DNA of 64,000 nucleotides from Tretioscincus oriximinensis (GCA_022410635.1 JAJVDF010000162.1:1707141-1771140), one strand, 5' to 3'. Numbered from the stretch's first letter, positions 39,366-49,154 are shown. Notes: generated by a model not told the origin, from the letters alone. Made by a program: numbers and translations.

Positions 39366-40262
39366 CTGGGTTTTGCTCCCCTCCAACTTCCCCAAGGATT
39401 CTAAGTTGAAAGCTAACTTTGGACAACCAAGTCAACTTTGCGTACGCCAGCAGATTGCAAAAACAGACCGAAAACCATTCTTATTTGTGCCTTGCTAACA
39501 AACCTGCAGGAATTATATTAAACCGCTGCTATTTCACACTTCTAGTTATGAACAGCTCCAGGAGCCTTTCTATATTGAATAGTGACTTATAAATACAAGC
39601 AAACAAATAAAGTAATTTAGCTATGTCTTGCACATTTGGACCATTTTTGCAAACATTGCTACTAGATGCCACAGTCAGCGCTTGAAAGAAGTCAAAAGAC
39701 AGGTAATAATTCTGGGGCTTAACAAACCAGTTGCTAAAATGGCTTTTCCTGCCAAAATGATTTTTTTTAAAAAATTGAGATAATAATTCAATGTATGAGA
39801 GTCCTAATAATAAAACTGAAAGCCATAAATAGAGATAGACAGAAGGAAGGGGAGTTAATGATTGACACCTCAGCTTTGATGGCAGCAGCAATGCTTTGAT
39901 CTGCCAATTACCACAGTGTTCTTCTTCCTCCCTACCGAGCAAACTATGACTAGTCCCAGGAGAACTTCCCAGGGCAACCCCTATCTGTATATATGTCTCA
40001 GAAATAAATCCCCAAGTAGTTTAATCTAGTTTATGGTGAAGCAAAACTGTATTGAGTTGTAGATCCTCTCCTCAAAGGAAGCAATGGCAAATGATGCTGG
40101 GACTTCCAAAGTATGGGGTGGTCAGAAAATGTGAGTATCCCAGCTCTTTTTCTCTCCTGTGCTTCACTGCGTGTTCAGTCACACATCTTAACTGTAGAGT
40201 AGAGAAGACATGAAGTCTTCCTCAAGCTTGAGTGAAGAAGAAATATGTAAATTTACACATAT
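39366..40262. other. Unassigned sequence
   Basis: 39520-39960 is A/T-rich and looks unique. The 137-residue minus-strand frame across it has no family resemblance and an unlikely composition for a gene. Confidence 0.35.
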
Positions 40263-40485
40263 AAATAACTAGTGGAATTAGACCATTGTGTTATGGGCTA
40301 ATGCAATGGGCCCTAGCCCATCCCCATTATGGCCATCCATGCCTCCACCTACTCATTCCCTCCCTCCCTTGCTCCACCCCATCCCCCTTTCCCTTGCAGC
40401 TTCTCTGTTTTATTCATTCTTTCTGCCTTCCTTTTCTTCTTTATTTCCTCTTTCTTTTTCTTTTTCTTCTTCTTTAATCCAATGC

Positions 40486-40748
40486 GGATAGCTCAGTCGC
40501 TTAGGAATTCGTCTCTCAGCTGGGAGATCGGGTTTCGAAGCCCTGTGTGGGATGTGGGGAGGGTTGAGCACCTTCCACTAGCCTGTAGCTCTAGCCAACC
40601 CAGCTATTCGAAAGCATGAATTGCAAGAAATTGCAACTGACTGCAAGTAGATACATGGGAACCACCAGAGCCTGGTGGGGAAGGTAGAATGTGAGCCTTT
40701 GGGCAAAATACCCTTGTAAGTCGCTTTGAGTGGGGTATAAGAACCCAG
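40486..40748 (+). mobile_element. SINE-1, well-preserved copy
   Basis: GCGGATAGCTCAGTCGCTTAG matches the 5' end of tRNA-Lys especially well (CGGATAGCTCAGTCG). The body and the GGGTATAAGAACCC 3' end are intact; it runs into a CTT microsatellite. Confidence 0.85.
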
Positions 40749-40807
40749 TTCTTCTTCTTCTTCTTCTTCTTCTTCTTCTTCTTCTTCTTCTTCTTCTTCT
40801 TCTTCTT
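40749..40807 (+). repeat. (CTT)n microsatellite at the gap edge
   Basis: About 19 perfect CTT units continue into the N run, so the true length is unknown. Confidence 0.95.
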
Positions 40808-41152
40808 NNNNNNNNNNNNNNNNNNNNNNNNNNNNNNNNNNNNNNNNNNNNNNNNNNNNNNNNNNNNNNNNNNNNNNNNNNNNNNNNNNNNNNNNNNNNN
40901 NNNNNNNNNNNNNNNNNNNNNNNNNNNNNNNNNNNNNNNNNNNNNNNNNNNNNNNNNNNNNNNNNNNNNNNNNNNNNNNNNNNNNNNNNNNNNNNNNNNN
41001 NNNNNNNNNNNNNNNNNNNNNNNNNNNNNNNNNNNNNNNNNNNNNNNNNNNNNNNNNNNNNNNNNNNNNNNNNNNNNNNNNNNNNNNNNNNNNNNNNNNN
41101 NNNNNNNNNNNNNNNNNNNNNNNNNNNNNNNNNNNNNNNNNNNNNNNNNNNN
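40808..41152. other. Assembly gap (345 N)
   Basis: An unbroken run of N. All open frames crossing it are artefacts. Confidence 1.
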
Positions 41153-41295
41153 TTGATCCTGCCTCTGGAATCGAGTAACATTTGGAGGGAACCAGGAACA
41201 GGTGAAAATTTTGCTTTTGGTGGGCCATTGTGTGAGACAAAATGCTGGACTAGATGAGTCTGGCGCCATTCAGCGGGGCTCCTCTTATGTTCTGA
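41153..41295 (+). mobile_element. CR1 3' end
   Basis: GATCCTGCCTCTGGAATCGAG, TTGCTTTTGGTGGGCCATTG, CAGCGGGGCTCCTCTTATGTTCT. Its 5' part is lost in the gap. Confidence 0.75.
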
Positions 41296-41650
41296 TGTTC
41301 TTCCCCTCCCAGTACTGGTCCCAGTATTGAACTCTGGGATATTCCACTTNTCACAGCTTTTGATCCAGAAAACTGTCCATTTATTCCATCTATTTTCNAT
41401 CTTTTAGCCAGTTTCTAACCCAGGACTCCGGGCTCCGGAGGCTGCCAAAGTTTTAAGCCCTGTAATTGGTCTCCAGAAGCTGCCAAAATTTCGAGCTTTG
41501 TTATTGGTCTCTGGAGGCTGCCAGAGACCTTCAGGTATGGGTGGTATAGAAATTTAAATAAATGAATAAATATACCTTAGAATGTTGAACGCTCCATCGT
41601 ATCTTTTGTTATATGTACAAATATAACAAATATAAAATTGTGTACGAAAT

Positions 41651-42239
41651 ATACAAGAGCCCACATCCAATACTATTTATTTATAAGAAGGATCCTTGAA
41701 TATTTCGTATGTGATTTTATGGGTGAGTTATGTCACTTTTTTATTATATTGCCTGTTATGTTGGGATGATAAATTATTTATATATGTAAAATGTACATAT
41801 TTCTTCTTCCCTCAAGCCTTGAGGAAGACTCCATGTTGAAATCACCCATTGACACAGGATCCAATATTGACATACTAAGTGCTGGAGGCGTTGGATTGTT
41901 ATAAAGTCCTCTCTATGCACCAGGAACTCTTAATACATGTAAAAATAATTGGAATAATGTGTTTTTTTGGCAGTGATGTTGGTTGTTATGGCTTTTTTGA
42001 TACCGCATTGATGTGCTGAATGTTTTGATAATTTTTTTATCATTAATTTTTAAAAACCAATTGTTGATGATATGTATTTGTTGACTTTTGATAGATAGGG
42101 TAGAATACTTGGGGTATCAGACTGAAATAGAGGGGATGATAAAACAAGGTATACGGACAGCACGCATGGTCCGTAGTGAGAAGATGGAAAGGGAAAACAC
42201 CCTGGTCCCTGTTATTTCTATGTATAAAAAAATCATACA
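41651..42239. other. Unassigned A/T-rich sequence
   Basis: CTTCCCTCAAGCCTTGAGGAAGACTCCATGTTGAAATC near 41808 has a Penelope-like look (GAGGAAG ... GTTGAAA) but I cannot establish a family. No gene. Confidence 0.35.
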
Positions 42240-42470
42240 TGAAAGAGTCCAACATTCTGAAGTATAACGACCAATGACAGAGCTTGGAACTTGGGTAACT
42301 TCAGAGACCAGTGACCTAGCTTGGAACTTTGGCTGCCTCCAGATAGGAAGGGAGAAAATAAGGAGGGAGGCCTAAGGAGAAAAAAAAGAAAGGAAAAGGG
42401 AAGGAGCAAGGGAGTGGGGCAGCTAGCATCTGTTCCATTACCGTAATGCAATGGGCTAATTCACCCATTT
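42240..42470 (-). repeat. Family G short copy
   Basis: In reverse complement: CATTGCATTACGGTAATGG, GCCCCACTCCC, a TTCC/TTTC stretch, GGAGGCAGCCAAAGTTCC, AGGTCACTGGTCTC, TGTCATTGGTCGTTATACTTC, AGAATGTTGGACTC. Confidence 0.65.
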
Positions 42471-42605
42471 TTGTGGTGCCTCCCAGTTTTTTCTGAAGAA
42501 AATTTTTTCAAAAAAGATTTTTTTCCAATTTTTTAATTTTTTTCCCCTCAGAAAAAAANGAGCGGCACCTCGAAAATGGGTTTTCAACCCCTCCAAAAAA
42601 GTGAA
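42471..42605. mobile_element. M9 foldback, diverged copy
   Basis: TGTGGTGCCTCCCAGTTTTTTCTGAAG on the left and AGCGGCACCTCGAAAATGGGTTTTCAACCCC on the right. The terminal GGCTGACC words are lost. Confidence 0.6.
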
Positions 42606-42612
42606 GCACCCA

Positions 42613-42757
42613 GAGGTCCTATGCCCACTGAGCCTTGTTCTGGGCAATACCTCAGAATAGAAGCCTTCCATCTACATGCTATATCTCCCGAATGGAGTCT
42701 ACACTGGCACGTGGATGGCTGGATCCTGTACGGAATAAGGAGAGTGGTAACAGGGCC
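42613..42757. mobile_element. FB-A foldback element
   Basis: AGGTCCTATGCCCACTGAGCC ... GAGTCTACACTGGCACGTGGATGG ... AACAGGGCC. The right arm is shortened. Confidence 0.65.
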
Positions 42758-42837
42758 AGAGAGTACTCTTAAACCACATTCAGTGATTTCAAATGCTCAC
42801 AAATATACTGTATACACTTTCTTTCATACACATGGAT

Positions 42838-43235
42838 GAGCTGAACGGAAAAAAATATTTTCTCTATCACACAAGACTGGGACTACAGAGCACTCCTTGA
42901 AGCTGATGGGCAGAGGAGTTGGGACAGAAAAGGAAAAGAGTTTTTCACCCAGAGGGTCACTGGGCTATGGAATTCCCTTCCAGAGGAGGTGGTGGTAGCT
43001 AGCACCCTGGATAGCTTCAAGATAGGATTAGACAAATTCATGGAAGACAGGATAGAAAAACAGACAAGATTCCTGGTGTACCATTTGCAGGGAGTCGAGA
43101 AGACGTGAAGATTTTGCCTTCTTCTGTTCACACTGCCCAGGTGCAATTGGTGGGCCTCTGTGTAGGACAGAGGGCTGGACAGAAGAATGGGTTATGACCC
43201 CATTCAGCAGGGCTCCTCTTATGTTCTTTAGTCTA
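42838..43235 (+). mobile_element. CR1 C-terminus and 3' end
   Basis: ATTTTCTCTATCACACAAGAC, GCTGATGGGCAGAGGAGTTGGGACAG, TTCACCCAGAGGGTCAC, TTCCAGAGGAGGTGGTGGTAGC, AGATAGGATTAGACAAATTCATGG, CAGCAGGGCTCCTCTTATGTTCTT. Stops and deletions interrupt the frame. Confidence 0.75.
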
Positions 43236-43299
43236 TGAAGTGCACCTTTAACTGTTGAAGGGTGCAACCAGCTGATAAGGTAGCAAGTTGATCCAGCAG

Positions 43300-43410
43300 T
43301 GAAATGGTAACTAGTATATCTCAGAACTTGTGTAATGAAAGGTCAACAGGACACCCTTGTAAGAAGTCTGGCTGCAGCATTTTGCATATTTTCCATACAA
43401 TTTTGCACAC
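43300..43410 (-). mobile_element. L2-like relic
   Basis: AGTCTGGCTGCAGCATTTTGCAT on the plus strand is the antisense of the L2 VQNAAA motif region. The rest is decayed. Confidence 0.4.
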
Positions 43411-43765
43411 AGAAGATATATAGGAGGTCTCTCTCCTTCCCCAATAAGTCCACTAGTCATTACTGTAAGAGAGGAAGCAAAGGACTGGCTTGAGAGAAAG
43501 GCTTTCTATCCATTCCCTGAAGTACATTCTGGAGAATGAAACTTCACGTCCATGGGGAGCGATAGGTTGCCAGCCGTCGCGTAGCCCAGTCCTCTTAAAC
43601 GGGGAGATCTTTCACTGCAAGCCTTTGTTCACACTAGAGGGGCCATCCATTGTGAATGCAAACTGAAAAGCAAAGGCCAACTCCTAAGCCCCAAAGGCAG
43701 ATGGCAACACTCTACTCCAGCTGCAGGAGACAGAACTGGCTCTGGGCCAGCATGGACAGAGTGAG
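43411..43765. other. Unassigned sequence
   Basis: No recognised repeat or gene is seen. Confidence 0.35.
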
Positions 43766-44040
43766 TGAAAGAGATAAGAGAGAAGAAAGAGAGAGTGAGC
43801 GGAGAGAAAAGGAAGAGAAGAAAGAGAAGAAAGAAGAGAGAAGAGAGTAGAGAAAAAAGAAAGAGAACAAGGAAAGGTGAGAGAAGTAAGTAAAAAAAGA
43901 AGAGAAAAAAGAAAGAAGGGAGAGGGAAGAAAGAGAAGAAGGTGAGAGAAGAGAGAAGAAAGGAGAAAAGAAAAGGGAGAGAGGAGAGAGAGAAATGAGA
44001 AAAGAGAAAAGAAAGAGAAGAGAAGAGAGAGAAGAAAGGG
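43766..44040 (+). repeat. (GAGA/GAAA)n polypurine tract
   Basis: About 275 bases of AGAGAAG/AAAGAGA units. The minus-strand Leu/Ser/Phe frames across it are artefacts. Confidence 0.95.
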
Positions 44041-44185
44041 TGACAGTTTTACACACACCCTTAATTTCATCCACATTTTACCTACACTTTTTACTTTTTT
44101 GGATAGCAGTACAAATCCTTAGTCATGACTAGATAGTACCCAATGACAGTAAAAAAGCATGTGCATGGGGGTCGGGGGGTATTGT

Positions 44186-44402
44186 AAGGTCACACCTAAA
44201 TTTTAATCCAGCTTCAATCCACTTTTAAAGAGAGGAGACACATTTGCAAAGTGGTTTTCTTTTGGCACTCTCAAAAAACATTCCCTTGGTATGGTGAAAA
44301 GAAGATTATTATTCACTTTGCTGCTCTGAGGTTTTGTGGGGCTTATCCCATTCTGAAAATGGACTGAAGCTGGATTAAAAGACAAGTGTGGTCAGAGCCC
44401 TG
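44186..44402. mobile_element. Family E foldback, best copy
   Basis: Left GGTCACACCTAAATTTTAATCCAGCTTCAATCC; right GGACTGAAGCTGGATTAAAAGACAAGTGTGGTCAGAGCC. The interior AGTGGTTTTCTTTTGGCACTCTC and ATTCACTTTGCTGCTCTG is inverted-repeat related. No target duplication is clear. Confidence 0.75.
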
Positions 44403-44704
44403 GTTTTCTATAAGACCATTAAAAAAAGCCCTACATAGATCTGAGCATCTCCAGCAACAAAGATTAGATGAGAACTTCATTTCCAGCAATAAAGTTGCTG
44501 TTGTTATCATTCCATTTGGAAGGCGCCTGCAGAGTTTTATCCCAGGAGAGGCGCCTGCTTATTCCTGCATCAGCACAAGTGAAGTCCAATTGTCTATGAT
44601 TGCTGAGTGGACCCGGTTAAGGGCTTTACTGTGATCCCAGGTTGTTTAAAGTTTGTGAAAGCCTGAGACAGTGTCTTGAATGGAGCCCAACAGCACACTG
44701 GAAA
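44403..44704. other. Unassigned sequence
   Basis: No recognised repeat or gene is seen. Confidence 0.35.
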
Positions 44705-44865
44705 CTAGAACCATAGAATCATAGCGTTGGAAGGGACCTCCAGGGCCTTTGGGTCCAACCCCTTGCTCAGTACAGGATTCTCTAAAGCATCCCAGACAGA
44801 TGACAGTCCAGTCCCTGTTTGAAGACTTCCAGTGAAGGAAAACTCACCACCTCCTTCTTCAGTCC
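44705..44865 (-). mobile_element. CR1 3' end (second subfamily)
   Basis: AACCATAGAATCATAGCGTTGGAAGGGACCTCCAGGG, then GTCCAACCCCTTGCTC. ATAGAATCATAG...TTGGAAGGGACC is the reverse complement of the classic CR1 3' end with an octamer tail. Confidence 0.8.
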
Positions 44866-45490
44866 TTGTTCACATAACTGCCTACAAATATCTGAAGGGC
44901 TTTTCACAGATCAGCATTGTTCTCATTGGTACATGGAAAGACTGGAAACAATGGGATGAAACTACAAGGGAGTAGATTTAGATATCGTAAAAAACATTTC
45001 TAACAGTCAAGACGATAAAGAAAAAGAAGAAGAAGAACTGGGTTCTTATACTCCGCTTTTCTCACCTTTCAGAGGGACTCAAAGCAGCTTACAAGGGTAT
45101 TTTTACCCAAAGGATGACATTCTATCTTCTCCACCAGACTGTGGTGGCTCTCATGTATCTACTTGTGGTCAGTTGCAATTTCTTGCACTTCTTGCTTTTG
45201 AATAGCTGGGTAGGGTAGAGCTACAGGCTAATGGAAGGTGCTCAACCCTCCCCATGTCCCACACAGGGCTTCAAAACCCCATCTCCCAGATGAGAGACGG
45301 TTTCCTAAGCGACTGAGTCATCCACGGAACAGTTTGCCACAGGAGGTGGTGAGTTTGCCTTCGCTGGAAGTCTTCAAGCAGAGGTTGGTAAGCTGTCTGA
45401 CTAGGATAGTTTAGCCATGAATCCTGCATTGAGAGACGGGGGTTGGACCCAATGGCCCTGGAGGTCCTTCCAATTCTAGGATTCTAATTA
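44866..45490 (+). pseudogene. CR1 fragment split by SINE-1
   Basis: Left part 44880-45017: CTACAAATATCTGAAGGGC, CATTGGTACATGGAAAGACTGG, GATATCGTAAAAAACATTTCTAACAG. Right part 45325-45490: CGGAACAGTTTGCCACAGGAGGTGG, GAAGTCTTCAAGCAGAGG, GGGGGTTGGACCCAATGGCCC, TTCCAATTCTAGGATTCTAA. Confidence 0.75.
45018..45324 (-). mobile_element. SINE-1 copy inside CR1
   Basis: It begins with a GAAGAAGAA tail and ends with GACGGTTTCCTAAGCGACTGAG, the reverse complement of the SINE-1 head. The body is well preserved. Confidence 0.8.
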
Positions 45491-46170
45491 TTCTAATGGA
45501 GTTCAAATATATAGGTTTGAGTCCAGAATATCTTGCTAATAAGACCCGATGGCCATAAAGGTCTCTTCTTAACTCTATGACTCTAAAACAGCATGATTTC
45601 TTCAGGGATTATTGTCCAGCAGTCCTGGAACTGTAAGAACCCAGGCCTTTCCCCCTGAAGTAAGCTCTCTTGTCTGAATAATATCTGATTTCAAGTGGTT
45701 AGTGGTCAAATCCCCTGATTCGGAGCCTGCAAAGTGATAGCAATGACCTATCTCTCCATTTGCTTCTTTGTGGAAAAAAAAACAAAGCGAATCGCTTTGA
45801 GAATCGAGAATTAATTAAGGCTTAGATCACTCGCTACAAATCTTCCTCTGAAGTGCTGCATTTGCGGGATTGGACACTGTTTCCAAGTAAAGCTCTTCTC
45901 TGATCCCAATTTTAATGGATTGTTCACAGATTTCTCCCCTGGTGGAAAAAGTGTGATTTCTTTTCTCTTTTTCATGCTGATTACGAGCATTGGAAAGATT
46001 TGGAACCGATAGAAGGAGGCATTTCTTTGTATCACATGAAGTTCAGTAATGAAAATAGCTGTGTAATCGGGGAAGTAAAGCAGAATTATGATTATTTTTG
46101 CTGCTGTTAGGTCACGTCCAAGAAGACTCAAAATCCACAATATCTTATTTTGCTCTAGAATAGGCAAAGG
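45491..46170. promoter_or_regulatory. Candidate non-coding conserved island
   Basis: 45780-46130 has AAACAAAGCGAATCGCTTTGAG (a short palindrome AAAGCG..CGCTTT), GAATTAATTAAGGC, ATGCTGATTACGAGC, GTGTAATCGGGG and GAATTATGATTATTTTTGC. It lacks any dispersed repeat. Homeodomain-type motifs are dense. Enhancer function is a hypothesis. Confidence 0.3.
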
Positions 46171-46176
46171 GATCTA

Positions 46177-46276
46177 AGGCCCTGCCCCATAGATCTAGGA
46201 GCCTAGTGTAGACTATGGGAGGCCATGCTCTGTACCAAGGTATAACTCAGAATAAGACTCAGTGGGGACAGGGCCA
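46177..46276. mobile_element. FB-A deletion derivative
   Basis: AGGCCCTGCCCCATAGATC ... GTGTAGACTATGGGAGGCC ... AACTCAGAATAAGACTCAGTGGGGACAGGGCC. Most of the left arm interior is missing. Confidence 0.65.
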
Positions 46277-46500
46277 AAGGAGGCTGCTGCCCAAATACCA
46301 TTCCAAGCAAGTACCAGCCATTGTAGACCTTTGGTTGCCTGGAATAACACTTGAATAGCCAATAGGCCATGATGCCCTTTTCTGAAACAGAATAAGGCCT
46401 AATGCTTTTCGAGCCCAAGTCTGTTTCCATGGTTACCTATCTGGACTGGCAGTAGCAGGCAGGAGTGCTTTTGGTGACAACCACAGCTTGACTGTCCTAA
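46277..46500. other. Unassigned sequence
   Basis: No recognised element. Confidence 0.35.
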
Positions 46501-46509
46501 TTGGAGGAG

Positions 46510-46544
<35 letters not shown>

Positions 46545-46828
46545 GGAAGAGGAAGAGGAAGAGGAAAGAAGAAAGAAGAAAGAAGGAAGAAGGAAGAAGG
46601 AAGAAGGAAGAAGGAAGAAGAAAGAAGAAAGAAGAAAGAAGAAAGAAGAAAGAAGAAAGAAGAAAGAAGAAAGAAGAAAGAAGAAAGAAGAAAGAAGAAA
46701 GAAGAAAGAAGGAAGAAGGAAGAAGGAAGAAGGAAGAAGGCAGAAGGAAGAAGGAAGAAGGAAGAAGGAAGAAGGAAGAAGAAGGAAGAAGAAGGAAGAA
46801 GAAGGAAGAAGAAGGAAGAAGAAGAAAC
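46501..46828 (+). repeat. (GAAGAA/GGAAGAA)n polypurine tract
   Basis: 328 bases of pure purine in GAA, GGA and GAAGAAA units, grading in blocks. It abuts the 3' end of a minus-strand SINE-1, so it is an expanded SINE tail. Confidence 0.95.
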
Positions 46829-47060
46829 CTGGGCTTTTATATCATGCTTTTCTCACCCAAAGTGACTCAAAGCGACTTACAAGTTTATTTTTCACCCAAA
46901 GGCGAGTGGTGTAGCTGGACTCTTGGGGGCGTGGGACAGATAAACAAAGGCTTACATTACCTTCCCCACCATGCTGTGATAGTTTCCATTTATTTAATTG
47001 CAATTTATTGCTTTCTAATAGCTGAGCTGGCTAGAGCTGAGGCCAGTAAAAAGCTCTCTT
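46829..47060 (-). mobile_element. SINE-1 body copy
   Basis: In reverse complement: TCAGCTCTAGCCAGCTCAGCTATTAG, AAATGGAAACTATCACAGC, GGGGAAGGTAATG, TTTGAGTCACTTTGGGTGAG, GATATAAAAGCCCAGG. The head is absent. Confidence 0.65.
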
Positions 47061-47109
47061 CGTCTTCCTCCTCCTACTTTTCCTCATCCTCCTACACTCC
47101 TTCTTCTCC

Positions 47110-47345
47110 TTCTTCTGACTCCAGGATCTGTGGCTAGAGCAGGTCAATATGGTAGACACCAAGTGGTTTTTTTGTCCAGAAGGTCTTTGTATCACTTCTT
47201 CAGTGGCCCTCTGGCGATTTCTTCCTACAGTGTGACTTTGAGTAGGTGATGATCCTTCATCCTGGACATTTGCCACATCCAGCGCAGCTGCTTTTTGAGA
47301 AGCGTAGTTTCGATGTTGGTGACATCTGTCAGGTTAATAAGGCTG
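47110..47345 (-). pseudogene. Decayed retroelement open frame
   Basis: Minus-strand reading gives VTNIETTLLKKQLRW, then MSRMKDHHLLKVTL, then RGPLKK and YKDLLDKK, with stops between. The layout (LLxxQLRWxGHVxRMxDxRLPK ... KKRxKDxLK) is a C-terminal motif known from endonuclease/reverse-transcriptase elements of vertebrates. The family cannot be named from this piece. Confidence 0.55.
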
Positions 47346-47929
47346 CGCATAAAGGACCTATGTAAAACCAGGTGGAATAAATGAATGAATAAATAAACAA
47401 ATATTCACGACAGGGGCAGAAATGACTTCCCATTGTCTTTTCTCAGGATGCTGCTGAAACTAAACCTGCCCCCGCACCTGCTTTCCAGGAAACCACTGTG
47501 ACAGGTACGATATTGTGATTTGTATCCATTTATAAACCTGCCATCGGCTCAGCTCCCCCTGCCTTCCTTCATGAAGTCACCCCAAACTGGAGGCCACCAG
47601 AAAACTCATAATTAATTAAACGCTATTGACGGAACAGGGCCATATTTTTGACTAACATTATTTATTCCTCAAAAGAATGGAAAATCCAATGAAAAACAGT
47701 ATATTTTCTGAATCGCAAGTGAAATTCTCATGACTTCAGTGACATTAATCAATAAATCCTTTTCTTCCCCCCTTTTGCGGCATTAGCACCTGTTTTCTTT
47801 CCTGTCATTTAAGAACAAAAAACAACTGATGTAATACGTGTAGATGTCTCTGCTTGCTCTGAGGTTGCAACGAAGGATCCTATTGCTTTATTTTTAATAT
47901 TGATCTGGATCTATAGGGAGGAAACAACA
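47346..47929. promoter_or_regulatory. Candidate non-coding conserved island
   Basis: 47590-47860 has CTCATAATTAATTAAACGC, GACTAACATTATTTATTCC, TCATGACTTCAGTGACATTAATC and AATAAATCC. No repeat is seen. TAATTA density suggests homeodomain targets. Confidence 0.28.
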
Positions 47930-48026
47930 AGAACAAGAACAAGAACAAGAACAAGAACAAGAACAACAACAACAACAACAAAAACAAAAACAACAATAAC
48001 AACAATAACAACAATAATAAAAAATA

Positions 48027-48116
<90 letters not shown>
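47930..48116 (+). repeat. (AACAAG)n(AAC)n(AAT)n microsatellite
   Basis: Three successive unit types: AACAAG, AAC/AAAAAC, then a perfect AAT run to 48116. The minus-strand Ile/Leu frames across it are artefacts. Confidence 0.95.
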
Positions 48117-48117
<1 letters not shown>

Positions 48118-48245
48118 GAAAAATCAAATTTAAAAGAATCCATTTAAATCTGAAAGAAAACAGCAGGACTGGAAAAGCATATCCATAGATATATTTTTCA
48201 AATGGAAATAAATGTTTAGGGACGGTCACTGTAATTAGATATAAT
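48117..48245 (+). repeat. Duplicated block, copy 2
   Basis: AAAATCAAATTTAAAAGAAT, GCAGGACTGGAAAAGCATAT and the following bases to AATGTTT match 35661-35800, with only a few differences in the first 40 bases. It begins right after the AAT run. Confidence 0.8.
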
Positions 48246-48254
48246 ATATAATAA

Positions 48255-48340
48255 TAAAACATGTCTAAGGGGGCATTGAAAACTCCTTAGTTTTAACTCA
48301 CCTTCAGTCCATTTTCATTCTGAGAGAATGCATCATCAAA
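48255..48340. mobile_element. Family E relic
   Basis: TTAGTTTTAACTCACCTTCAGTCCATTTTCATTCTGAGAGAATGC resembles a family E left arm. Confidence 0.45.
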
Positions 48341-48404
48341 AGCGCATGTGAATATGTGTTTGAAGATCACATATTGCCGCACTTATCAGGACAGAGTACA
48401 TATA

Positions 48405-48465
48405 AAAGGGTTTGTTTCTGTAATTTGGTTTGTTCCTGTACTCTGGTTTGTTCCTATAATCTCCA
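48405..48465 (+). repeat. Short tandem repeat, about 18-base unit
   Basis: GGTTTGTTTCTGTAATTT, GGTTTGTTCCTGTACTCT, GGTTTGTTCCTATAATCT: three adjacent diverged units. Confidence 0.85.
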
Positions 48466-48799
48466 GGTACTGGACAGGCGGATATTGGAAGAGTTGCCTC
48501 TGGTTTTATCATCTGGGCACCATTATATGAAGAAATGGAAACTGCCAAATGCCAGTTTTGCACATGCAGATGTTTTTCAAGGCCAGAATTTTTCCCTGAC
48601 CAAAGGGCACTTTTTCCATTTTCTTTGTCACTTGCACACCAGTCTGATTAAACTTTCTAGGTTCACTCAGCAATGCAACAACAACAGGAAAAGAGGTTGC
48701 CAGTATAGTAGAATATATACAATATAAAATGGAGCAATATAAAAAGCCTATAAACTCCAACATGGATAGAATAATGTGAAGATCTAATAGAATGTCCAC
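48466..48799. other. Unassigned sequence
   Basis: No recognised repeat or gene. Minus-strand frames here lack family features. Confidence 0.35.
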
Positions 48800-49080
48800 A
48801 TCGAACACAGGTAGAAGTCTTCTGGCCGGAAATCCCGGCCCTTGAGCCCAAAAATCTTGCACATTTTGGGGTTTTTACTCACACACAAAGCATCCATGAA
48901 ATATTTGACATCACTTCCGGGGCGGGACCAGAATTGATGTGACAGCCGAGCGCCATTTCCGGAAGCAGAGACTGGAAGAGACATAGTTTGTGGTATTTCT
49001 TCCGGCCCTGCCTCTAGTAACTGGGAAAATCCCAGGAAAAATCCCAGTACATGGGATGAACATTTCTTGTACATCCACTG
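48800..49080. repeat. Family D dispersed repeat
   Basis: TTGACATCACTTCCGGGGCGGGACC, GAGCGCCATTTCCGGAAGCAGAGACTGG, then CTTCCGGCCC and AAATCCCAGTACATGG. The order is inverted relative to 22860. Confidence 0.65.
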
Positions 49081-49154
49081 GAATGAATACAGCCAGTAGC
49101 AAGTAGAGGTCTTCTTCGTAGGCCTGTGTACAGCATCCCAAAGAGAACTAAAGC

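Larger units (their letters stand above)
40263..41650 (+). repeat. Family G copy split by SINE-1, gap and CR1
   Basis: Left part 40263-40485: ATGCAATGGGCCCTAGCCC, CCATCCATGCCTCCACC, then a CTT/TTC-rich stretch. Right part about 41296-41650: CCAGTACTGGTCCCAGTATTGAACTC, then three units of about 38 bases (GGAGGCTGCCAAAGTTTTAAG, GAAGCTGCCAAAATTTCGAG, GGAGGCTGCCAGAGACC), then ATGTTGAACGCTCC. Confidence 0.65.

Noticed and set aside
39529..39942. 137-residue minus-strand frame
   Set aside because: No family resemblance, A/T-driven composition and no splice or promoter context; chance frame is the simplest reading.
40578..41269. Four frames of 175-221 residues
   Set aside because: Most residues are unknown because the frames cross the 345-base N gap; the ends are SINE-1 and CR1 sequence.
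46488..46914. Glu/Lys/Arg-rich frames resembling nuclear coiled-coil proteins
   Set aside because: Expanded GAA tail of a SINE-1 copy, not a coding exon.
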